DNA from: a bacterium
Lineage (GTDB): Bacteria > Cyanobacteriota > Vampirovibrionia > Gastranaerophilales > Gastranaerophilaceae
Reading direction: 5' to 3'
Length of the DNA: 6,120 nt
NCBI GenBank assembly: GCA_017444705.1
Contig: JAFSWA010000090.1
Span: forward strand, 1-6,120
The notes below the pieces were generated by a model. That model was not told the DNA's origin and made no database searches. It saw only the letters and a list, made by a program, of their open reading frames with translations. This document shows positions 1 through 5,795 of the stretch, one piece after another. Both the position numbers and the translations under genes were made by a program. Within the stretch, counting starts at the first letter, position 1. The number at the start of each line of letters is the position of its first letter.

Positions 1-155
1 AAAACATAAACTTTGGATTGCGTCGCTATCGCTCGCAATTGTACATGTTAAGTAATTAGAACGTAGGGTGTAATTTTTTGCACCGACAAAGCAGGTCAGG
101 CACTGCCTGACAAAAATTGGATTGTCGTGTCCGCACTTCAATACATATTATACTT
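1..155. repeat. Non-coding repeat-rich stretch downstream of tgt
   Basis: No gene is supported here. Three hairpin-like elements lie close together. At 17-39, ATTGCG pairs with CGCAAT around an 11-nt loop. At 67-84, GGTG pairs with CACC around an A/T-rich loop. At 95-111, GTCAGGC pairs with GCCTGAC around a 3-nt loop. The octamer TTGGATTG occurs twice in direct orientation, at 13-20 and 117-124. From memory, the first element read on the minus strand (ATTGCGAGCGATAGCGACGCAATCC) resembles the dispersed ATTGCGAGC...GCAATCC repeats of many bacterial genomes. The stretch is therefore probably a composite intergenic repeat, but membership cannot be proved from one window. None of the hairpins is followed by a clear T-run in the direction of tgt transcription, so no terminator is called. 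Confidence 0.5.
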
Positions 156-1271
156 TTAGTGAAGTTTCTCAAAAACTTCTTTATAAAAATCACCAAAACT
201 GTCGGTCAAAATGGATTCTCTTAAATCTTCCATTAATTTTACAAGAAATCTGATATTATGCATTGAAAGAAGAATTGCCGCATTTGCCTCGCCTTGTCTG
301 TAAATGTGTCTTATATAAGCTTTTGTATGGTTTTTGCATGCATAGCAGTCGCAATTTTCGTCAAGCGGAGTTGAATCATATTCAAACTCTTTATTTTTTA
401 TAATTTTTCTGCCTTCACGTGTAAAAAATGACCCATGACGTGCATTTCGAGTCGGAATTACGCAGTCAAACATATCAACACCTCTCAAAACTCCGTCGAG
501 CAAATCCTCAGGCGTCCCCACTCCCATAAGGTATCTCGGTTTATTTTCAGGCAAAAGCGGAGTCGTAAATTCAACGATTTTATTTTTTAATTCTGTGGGT
601 TCTCCTACGCTCACACCGCCTATTGCATATCCGACCGTATCAAACTTTGAAACGAATTCCGCACTTTCTTTTCTTAAATCTTCATAAAAAGCACCCTGTA
701 CTATCGGAAAAAGAGCCTGCTCCTGTTTTGTATGAACTTTTATACAACGCTCTAACCATCTGTGTGTTCTTTTCATTGCAGCTTTTGCCGTTTCGTAATC
801 GCAAGGATACGGAGCACATTCATCAAATGCCATTGCAATATCCGCCCCGAGTGCCTGTTGAATTTCCATTGATATTTCAGGATTAATATAGTATTCCGTT
901 CCGCTTTTAGGCTCTTTAAAAGAAACTCCGTCCTCGTTAATTTTTCTCATATGAGCAAGCGAAAATACCTGAAACCCGCCGCTATCTGTTAAAATCGGCT
1001 TATTCCAATTCATCCATTTATGAAGCCCGCCAAATTGTTCTATGAGTTTATGACCCGGTTTTAAAAACAAATGATATGAATTTGAAAGAATAATCTGTGC
1101 CCCTGTTTGTAATACGTGGTCATTAGTAAGCATTTTAACGGCACTATGTGTTCCGACAGGCATAAAAACAGGTGTTTTTATATCTCCGTGCGGAGTGTGT
1201 AAAATACCTGCTCTTGCACCTGTTTGAGTGCATTTATGAGTTAACTCGAAACTAAATTGCTGCTTTTTCAC
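156..1271 (-). CDS. tgt: tRNA-guanine transglycosylase (queuine tRNA-ribosyltransferase)
   Basis: This cytoplasmic enzyme exchanges guanine 34 in the anticodon of GUN tRNAs (Asp, Asn, His, Tyr) for the queuosine precursor preQ1. The 371-residue product has the usual family length. By comparison with remembered Zymomonas Tgt, the general acid/base is D96 in TDSGGF and the nucleophile is D269 in DMFDCV. R275 and R278 of PTRNAR contact tRNA, and YLMGVG (247-252) lines the base pocket. Zinc ligands C307, C309, C312 and H338 are all present with family spacing. C152 and V222 match the bacterial preQ1-type pocket rather than the eukaryotic queuine-type pocket. The start is GTG at 1269-1271. It lies inside the end of ndk (20-bp overlap), and the resulting N-terminus KKQQFSFEL aligns with the family start. 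Only a weak GGA lies upstream, so translation is probably coupled to ndk. The stop is TAA. The gene looks intact. Confidence 0.97.
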   Translation of the reverse strand: MKKQQFSFELTHKCTQTGARAGILHTPHGDIKTPVFMPVGTHSAVKMLTNDHVLQTGAQIILSNSYHLFLKPGHKLIEQFGGLHKWMNWNKPILTDSGGFQVFSLAHMRKINEDGVSFKEPKSGTEYYINPEISMEIQQALGADIAMAFDECAPYPCDYETAKAAMKRTHRWLERCIKVHTKQEQALFPIVQGAFYEDLRKESAEFVSKFDTVGYAIGGVSVGEPTELKNKIVEFTTPLLPENKPRYLMGVGTPEDLLDGVLRGVDMFDCVIPTRNARHGSFFTREGRKIIKNKEFEYDSTPLDENCDCYACKNHTKAYIRHIYRQGEANAAILLSMHNIRFLVKLMEDLRESILTDSFGDFYKEVFEKLH

Positions 1272-1719
1272 TTTCCATTACAATTTCTGTTATCGTTTTC
1301 CAATCAGTACAAAGTTCTTCGGGTTTAAAGTAAATATCAATCTCTCTTTTTGCACTTTCTACACTGTCAGAACCGTGAACAATATTAAATTCCTGAATTT
1401 GGGCAAAATCTGCTCTCAAAGTACCGGGTTCAGCTTCTCCCGGCTTTGTTGACCCCATTAATTGTCTGACTCCGTGAACAGCATCTTCACCTTGAAGCAC
1501 CATAGCTATAATCGGTCCGCTTGTCAAATATCTTATGAGTCTGTCATAAAAATATTTCCCTTCATGTTCTGCGTAATGCTTTTTTGCCATTTCTATCGTC
1601 GGATGAAGCATTTTCATTCCGATAATTTTGTAGCCTCTGTTTTCAAAACGTTTGATAATTCTGCCTATTAAACCTCTTCTTACCGCATCCGGTTTTAGTG
1701 CTACAAATGTTCTTTCCAT
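1252..1719 (-). CDS. ndk: Nucleoside diphosphate kinase
   Basis: The enzyme moves the gamma-phosphate of ATP onto NDPs through a phosphohistidine and so keeps NTP and dNTP pools balanced in the cytoplasm. The product has 155 residues, slightly longer than the roughly 140-150 typical of bacteria because of a C-terminal tail after about residue 136. The phosphorylated histidine is H115 in NIVHGSDS. All other active-site residues match the Myxococcus enzyme as I remember it: K9, Y49, F57, R85, T91, R102 and N112. The N-terminus MERTFVALKPDAV is standard, and the ATG at 1717-1719 follows a strong ribosome binding site. The last seven codons and the TAG stop overlap the start of tgt in another frame, so the two genes are surely co-transcribed. 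dapB lies upstream on the same strand across 87 bp that hold a probable ndk promoter. Confidence 0.98.
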   Translation of the reverse strand: MERTFVALKPDAVRRGLIGRIIKRFENRGYKIIGMKMLHPTIEMAKKHYAEHEGKYFYDRLIRYLTSGPIIAMVLQGEDAVHGVRQLMGSTKPGEAEPGTLRADFAQIQEFNIVHGSDSVESAKREIDIYFKPEELCTDWKTITEIVMESEKAAI

Positions 1720-1725
1720 GATGTT

Positions 1726-1734
1726 CTCCTCTTT
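1726..1734 (-). promoter_or_regulatory. Strong ribosome binding site of ndk
   Basis: The minus strand reads AAAGAGGAG, then six bases (AACATC), then the ndk ATG. This is a near-consensus Shine-Dalgarno at good spacing and fixes the ndk start. Confidence 0.9.
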
Positions 1735-1746
1735 AATTCATGTCTG

Positions 1747-1775
1747 ATTATATCATAAGTTCGATTAAATTGAAA
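1747..1775 (-). promoter_or_regulatory. Probable sigma70-type promoter of ndk-tgt
   Basis: A perfect TATAAT lies on the minus strand at 1747-1752. A weak -35 candidate TTTCAA (3 of 6 matches) lies at 1770-1775 with a 17-bp spacer. Transcription would start near 1740 and give a leader of about 20 nt with the ndk ribosome binding site inside it. An 8-bp inverted repeat, TTAAATTG (1765-1772) and CAATTTAA (1786-1793), overlaps the -35 region. It could be an operator or simply AT-rich coincidence. The -10 box and its placement are the real evidence. Confidence 0.6.
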
Positions 1776-1806
1776 TATAATTAAACAATTTAAGGCTCAA
1801 TAATTG

Positions 1807-2565
1807 CTATTCCATTATTTTATCAAGTCCGTAAATAAAGGTTCTATTTTGTACTACATATTTTATTGCAAGTAAAACCCCGGGCATGTAACATTTTCTG
1901 TCTGTTGAATCATGCCTGATTTTGAGGGTTTGCCCCATAGCTCCGAAAATAACCTCTTGCGAAGCCATAAATCCGGGCATCCTGACTGAATGAATATGTA
2001 TATTTGCATTTGCATCGGCACCTCTTGCACCTTTAATCGTTTCTGTTTCCGGACAGTTACCGAGAGTAAAACAAGAATTTGCTTCTGCCATAAGCTGTGC
2101 TGTTTTTATTGCGGTACCGGATGGAGCGTCTTTTTTTTGATTGTGATGAAGTTCTATAATCTCTGCATTATTAAAGTATGCCGCAGCAAGTTTTGCAAAT
2201 TTCATCATCAAAACCGCCCCTGTTGAAAAATTCGGGGCAATAAAACATCCTGCACCGGTTTCTTTTGATAATCTTTGTAATTCATTAATCTGCATCTCGG
2301 ATAAACCGGTTGTACCTATTACAACTGATATTTTTGAATTAAGGCAAGTCTTCGCATTTTCAAAAATCGCACTCGGCTGGGTAAAATCAACAACAACATC
2401 AGGTTTTGTACTTTCAATAGCTGATTTGAGGTCTTTTAAAATTGTAATTCCGTCGCCCATAATGTCAACAGCACAGGCAAGAGTTGTTTGTTCGCATTCA
2501 TTTACCGCATTTATTACTTCTTTTCCCATTTTGCCCATGGCACCGTTTACTAATACTTTTATCAT
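1807..2565 (-). CDS. dapB: 4-hydroxy-tetrahydrodipicolinate reductase
   Basis: DapB reduces 4-hydroxy-tetrahydrodipicolinate with NAD(P)H in the diaminopimelate/lysine pathway, which supplies lysine and, where used, meso-DAP for peptidoglycan. With the chosen start the protein has 252 residues, a normal length. The Rossmann motif NGAMGKMG covers residues 7-14. GTTG at 84-87 lies by the nicotinamide. ELHHNQKKDAPSGTA (138-152) holds the catalytic H140, H141 and K144 and the substrate-binding SGT loop. The block SVRMPGF..SQEVIFG (193-208) and the ending CYMPGVLLAIKYV look cyanobacterial. The frame stays open to a GTG at 2595, but that would add MNYTLFRGRI and read through the ribosome binding site. 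The ATG at 2563-2565 gives the family-typical MIKVLVNGAMG and sits six bases after AGAGGA. The stop is TAG at 1807-1809, with no strong terminator after it, so read-through into ndk-tgt is possible. Confidence 0.97.
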   Translation of the reverse strand: MIKVLVNGAMGKMGKEVINAVNECEQTTLACAVDIMGDGITILKDLKSAIESTKPDVVVDFTQPSAIFENAKTCLNSKISVVIGTTGLSEMQINELQRLSKETGAGCFIAPNFSTGAVLMMKFAKLAAAYFNNAEIIELHHNQKKDAPSGTAIKTAQLMAEANSCFTLGNCPETETIKGARGADANANIHIHSVRMPGFMASQEVIFGAMGQTLKIRHDSTDRKCYMPGVLLAIKYVVQNRTFIYGLDKIME

Positions 2566-2571
2566 AATTCG

Positions 2572-2577
2572 TCCTCT
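2572..2577 (-). promoter_or_regulatory. Ribosome binding site that decides the dapB start
   Basis: The minus strand reads AGAGGA, then CGAATT, then ATG at 2565. The site is good and correctly spaced for the internal ATG. It argues against the longer GTG start at 2595. Confidence 0.8.
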
Positions 2578-2583
2578 AAATAG

Positions 2584-2612
2584 TGTATAATTCACTGTAA
2601 TTTTACCATGAA
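2584..2612 (-). promoter_or_regulatory. Possible dapB promoter
   Basis: A -10-like TATACA lies on the minus strand at 2584-2589. A poor -35 candidate TTCATG (3 of 6) lies at 2607-2612 with 17-bp spacing. Its position just upstream of the dapB ribosome binding site is right for a promoter with a short leader, but the sequence match is weak. A start near 2577 would leave little leader upstream of the Shine-Dalgarno. Confidence 0.35.
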
Positions 2613-2613
2613 A

Positions 2614-2643
2614 TTGAAATTTTATCTTAAATTATTGTAATAT
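2614..2643 (+). promoter_or_regulatory. Possible promoter of the ATPase-TPR/rsmG operon
   Basis: On the plus strand, TTGAAA (4 of 6 matches) lies at 2614-2619 and TAATAT (4 of 6) at 2638-2643 with an 18-bp spacer. TATAAG at 2641-2646 is a second -10 candidate at longer spacing. Either one would start transcription at or just past the ATG at 2649, implying a leaderless or nearly leaderless mRNA. This fits the lack of any Shine-Dalgarno there. The call is tentative in such AT-rich DNA. Confidence 0.35.
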
Positions 2644-2648
2644 AAGTT

Positions 2649-5060
2649 ATGATGGACGGATTATTTTTAAAAGAAAATATTATCAAGAGCAAACAAAATG
2701 ATAAAACGGGCAGAAATGCTTTAAAGCTTGTCAGGATAAAACCGCAAGACGAGTTTTTATTTGAAAAAAATATAAATCGATTTGTTGAACTTATTGACTT
2801 TTTGGAAGGTAATGACAATGTCTTGGCTATAACAGGTTATTCATTGTGCGGAAAAACTCTTTTAGGTTCGATTATTCCTCAGCTTATCAGAGAAAAAACG
2901 ATTTTTTATACTTTTAAATGTACTTCCGCATCAACACTTGATGATGTGCTTTTGAACTTTTTTGATACGTTCAAAGATTATGCACAAAAAAAACTTGTTA
3001 ATATCCCGAAAATTGATACTCAAAACTTTCAAGACAGAATAAATATTTATTTAACTAAATGTGAAAACCCCATAGTTATTCTTATTGACGGATTAAATGA
3101 AATAAAAAATAAAAAAAATAAAGATGAAATTATGAATTTTATCTCACAGGTTTTGAATTTTAACAATATAAAACTTGTAATAACAACCCGTTCTTTTGAC
3201 ATTTCCGATTTAAAAAATATCAATTTAAAATTAACAACAACAGTTATAAAGCCTTTAACTTCCGAGAATTTAAAAGAATATTGCCTTAAAAATATAATTA
3301 ATTCCGAGGGTATTGAAGATTTTTACAAACTAAGCAGGGGACATTATTTTAATCTTTTTTATGCAATGAATTATATTCAACCTACAAATCAAACAATTAA
3401 AAACTTTGTTGCTGAGGTTGAAACATCCAAAAAAAATATGGATGATTTGGTTATTTCAAAAAATTTATCTTTAATTCCTGAATCTTATGATAATCTTTTA
3501 TGGATAATTGCTTCTTCTGAATTCGGAATGCCTGTATCAAATCTTCTTTCTGTTCCCGATTGCACAGAAGAGCAGATTAGATTTCTTGAAAAAAGAATTA
3601 TAATTGAGATAGTAAACGGATGTGCTTATGTAAAAGATTATTTTAAAACAGAAATATTAAAGACAATAGAACCTATCGCAAGGATAAATATTATAAAAGG
3701 TATAATAAAATTTCTTGAAGCACAACTGCCTTTGAAGCCTGCACTAAGGGAATTAAAACTTTCAAGATGTACTATAAGAAATGAAATCGAACGGTTAAAC
3801 GGAATAATAAATAAATCAAATTCCAAAAAAAATGAAATAAATAAAACGACATATATGAATATTCTCGGCTATTCAAAACAGTTTAAAACAAATTGGGACG
3901 GCTTCGACGAAATAATAATGCCGAAAGAGAATAATCCAATAACCGTAAACCCTACGGAAAATAAAACTGACATAAAAGAAGAACACAAACAGAATGAATT
4001 AAAAACAGATGCTTTTACTTTACCAAAGGAAGATAATTCCGCTTTGAGTTTTGCAAAAAGATTAAAGAATAAATACTCTTATTCTGATGCTTTGGTACAA
4101 TATAATGATGCTCTGCTTTTAGCAAAAAATAACAATGATACTTCTCAACTTCTTGAAATATATAAAGATATGGCTGAATGTTATTTCCGTTTGGGAGAAT
4201 CCTCAAATGCCGTTGAAAATTACGGAAAAGCATATGAAATCGCAAAAAATGAGAATTTGACAGATGAAAGTTATTCTATTTTATTGAATATAGCAAGAAT
4301 TTATAAAAATTATTACAGAAAAGATTTGGCAATTGAAATTTATAATGATATTTTATCTAAACAAGATATTTCTGATTCAATAAGACTTTCAGCCGAATTA
4401 AATATATTTGAACTCAATTTTTCAAATATGAAACCGATAGAAATTCTTAATAAATATAATGAATTGTTGTTAAAGGCAAAAGGCGATAATGTAATTTCTT
4501 CGAAAATTCATTTCAGATTGGGCTTTTTGTATGATAAAAGTTCAAATACCGAAAACGCAATCAGTCATTACAAATCTTCAATAAGGGCTTGTGAAGATTG
4601 CAATTTGAATGAAAATTTATCGTCCTGTTATTATAATCTTGCTGAAATATATAATGACCAAAAAGATTATGATATGGCTCTTGATTATTATTTGAAATCT
4701 TATGCAATTGACGAAATGACAAATATGGTTGAAAATATAATAATAACAACAAAAAAAATTGCAAAAATATATGAGCGAAAGAAAGACCTTTTGGCTCAAA
4801 ATTATTACGAAAGAGCGGTTGAGTTTGCAAAAACTTTGAATGACAATTATCCGCTTGCCTGTGCAATTATTGATTTAGGGGATTATTATTACAGACAAAA
4901 GCAGGATATGAAAGCTCTTAAAATATATATGTCCGTAAAAAAAATTATGGCTAATCAGATTACGGAAGAAAATAAAATTGCTATAAATGACAGAATTAAT
5001 GATTTAAGAGTAAGAATGGGAAAAGATGTGGTTGATTCGGTTCTTCGGGAGTTTTCATAA
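2649..5060 (+). CDS. STAND/NACHT-like P-loop ATPase with C-terminal TPR array
   Basis: I do not recognise a named gene. Residues about 26-270 form a STAND-type NTPase. Walker A is GYSLCGKT (63-70). Walker B is IVILIDGLNEI (142-152), with D147 and the NACHT-like DGLNE. A sensor-1 strand KLVITTRS (175-182) is followed by KPLTSENLKEY (201-211). The usual GxP motif is degenerate, reading G231-H-Y. Residues about 275-385 look like a winged-helix region plus helices. Residues 386-462 are a polar, probably disordered linker. Residues about 463-770 are eight TPR-like units whose tyrosines recur every 38-40 residues. There is no signal peptide or membrane helix, so the protein is probably a cytoplasmic switch that senses a partner through the TPRs. 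No effector domain is seen. ATG codons at 2649 and 2652 are both possible, and neither has a ribosome binding site. The TAA stop abuts the rsmG ATG. Relation to STAND regulators or defence ATPases is inference. Confidence 0.9.
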   Translation: MMDGLFLKENIIKSKQNDKTGRNALKLVRIKPQDEFLFEKNINRFVELIDFLEGNDNVLAITGYSLCGKTLLGSIIPQLIREKTIFYTFKCTSASTLDDVLLNFFDTFKDYAQKKLVNIPKIDTQNFQDRINIYLTKCENPIVILIDGLNEIKNKKNKDEIMNFISQVLNFNNIKLVITTRSFDISDLKNINLKLTTTVIKPLTSENLKEYCLKNIINSEGIEDFYKLSRGHYFNLFYAMNYIQPTNQTIKNFVAEVETSKKNMDDLVISKNLSLIPESYDNLLWIIASSEFGMPVSNLLSVPDCTEEQIRFLEKRIIIEIVNGCAYVKDYFKTEILKTIEPIARINIIKGIIKFLEAQLPLKPALRELKLSRCTIRNEIERLNGIINKSNSKKNEINKTTYMNILGYSKQFKTNWDGFDEIIMPKENNPITVNPTENKTDIKEEHKQNELKTDAFTLPKEDNSALSFAKRLKNKYSYSDALVQYNDALLLAKNNNDTSQLLEIYKDMAECYFRLGESSNAVENYGKAYEIAKNENLTDESYSILLNIARIYKNYYRKDLAIEIYNDILSKQDISDSIRLSAELNIFELNFSNMKPIEILNKYNELLLKAKGDNVISSKIHFRLGFLYDKSSNTENAISHYKSSIRACEDCNLNENLSSCYYNLAEIYNDQKDYDMALDYYLKSYAIDEMTNMVENIIITTKKIAKIYERKKDLLAQNYYERAVEFAKTLNDNYPLACAIIDLGDYYYRQKQDMKALKIYMSVKKIMANQITEENKIAINDRINDLRVRMGKDVVDSVLREFS
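5047..5051 (+). promoter_or_regulatory. Ribosome binding site of rsmG inside the upstream gene
   Basis: GGGAG lies within the last codons of the ATPase-TPR gene, nine bases before the rsmG ATG at 5061. With the TAA-ATG junction (5058-5063), this supports translational coupling between the two genes. Confidence 0.65.
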
Positions 5061-5762
5061 ATGTTTCCTTCTGAAATATCCGAATTAAAGGTGTATTTTA
5101 ATAAATCTCAAATAAAACTTTTTGACAAATATATTGAAGAGTTCAAAATATATAATTCTCATACAAATTTAATAAGTAAAAATGACGAAAAAGTATTATT
5201 TGAAAAACATATTTTCGATTCACTTGCATTTAATCTGTTTGCGGAAAAATATAATTTCCCTGAAACCTTGCTGGATATAGGTACAGGGGGCGGATTTCCG
5301 AGCGTGCCGATAAGTTTGGCATATAGCAATATAAAGGTTACGGCTGTTGATTCAACCGAAAAAAAAATAAATTTTCTGAAACAGCTGAAAGAGAAGTTGA
5401 AACTTCAAAATATAAACCCTGTTGCAGCGAGAATAGAAGAATTGCCCATCGAATATAAAGAAAAGTTCGATGTCGTTACAACGAGAGCATTAAGCTCTTT
5501 GCCGGTAATATTAGAGTACGCCGTGCCATATTTAAAAACGGGCGGATATTTTATTGCATATAAATCGCTTGATAGTGAAAAAGAATTGGAACAGGCTAAA
5601 AATGCTCTAAAATTGTTGAATACAGTGTTAACAGAGGTTATAGAATATAAACTCCCGTTAGAGGAAAATTTCAACAGAAAACTTTTGATTTTCAAAAAAA
5701 ATAAAAAGACAGAGAGTATTTATCCCCGAAAATATTCTTTAATTAAAAAATGTCCCTTATAG
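5061..5762 (+). CDS. rsmG: 16S rRNA (guanine-527 N7)-methyltransferase RsmG
   Basis: RsmG (formerly GidB) uses S-adenosylmethionine to methylate N7 of G527 in 16S rRNA of the small subunit. In several bacteria its loss gives low-level streptomycin resistance. The 233 residues are full length. The family features run in order: YNSHTNLIS (31-39), KHIFDSL (49-55), SAM-binding motif I LDIGTGGGFPSVPISL (71-86), the acidic-loop segment VDSTEKKINFLKQL (96-109), ARIEEL (123-128), FDVVTTRALSSLPVILE (136-152) and the YPRK...KKCPL tail (221-233). From memory, the FPSVP and KLPLEENFNRKLLIFKK segments resemble Bacillus RsmG. The ATG directly follows the stop of the ATPase-TPR gene, so the two share one transcript. 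The TAG stop lies inside a perfect palindrome. The gene looks intact. Confidence 0.97.
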   Translation: MFPSEISELKVYFNKSQIKLFDKYIEEFKIYNSHTNLISKNDEKVLFEKHIFDSLAFNLFAEKYNFPETLLDIGTGGGFPSVPISLAYSNIKVTAVDSTEKKINFLKQLKEKLKLQNINPVAARIEELPIEYKEKFDVVTTRALSSLPVILEYAVPYLKTGGYFIAYKSLDSEKELEQAKNALKLLNTVLTEVIEYKLPLEENFNRKLLIFKKNKKTESIYPRKYSLIKKCPL

Positions 5763-5795
5763 AAATCGGGCGGTATATATACCGCCCGATTTCTA
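5760..5795 (+). terminator. Perfect 36-bp palindrome, probable terminator after rsmG
   Basis: The left arm TAGAAATCGGGCGGTATA (5760-5777) is exactly the reverse complement of 5778-5795. The core CGGGCGG/CCGCCCG is very GC-rich for this region. The RNA would form a long stem with a TATA loop, and the first three bases are the rsmG stop codon. The bases after the GC core read ATTTCTAAATCT, only a loose U-tract. A terminator, possibly working in both directions because of the symmetry, is the likeliest role. A dimeric-protein binding site is the alternative. Confidence 0.65.

Noticed and set aside
95..111. GTCAGGC/GCCTGAC hairpin as the terminator of tgt.
   Set aside because: On the minus strand the T-run lies before the hairpin rather than after it, and on the plus strand it is followed by A's. 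Neither orientation gives an intrinsic terminator.
147..172. TTGAGA...TATAAT on the minus strand as a promoter just after tgt.
   Set aside because: The spacer is only 14 bp and no gene follows within the window to the left.
623..886. Open frames opposite tgt, ndk, dapB and the ATPase gene as extra genes.
   Set aside because: They lie antisense to well-supported genes, have no recognisable family or ribosome binding site, and read as compositional shadows.
1765..1793. TTAAATTG/CAATTTAA inverted repeat as a dapB terminator.
   Set aside because: The stem contains almost no G/C, has a 13-nt loop and lacks a defined U-tract. It overlaps the ndk -35 region and may be chance.
2566..2595. Ten-residue N-terminal extension of DapB from a GTG start.
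   Set aside because: It would translate through a good ribosome binding site, and the extension lies outside the normal DapB N-terminus MIKVLVNGAMG.
2649..5762. The ATPase-TPR gene with rsmG as a phage-defence operon.
   Set aside because: No nuclease, protease, TIR, transmembrane or other effector is visible, there are no mobile-element genes, and the partner is a housekeeping methyltransferase. Only the STAND-like architecture hints at defence.
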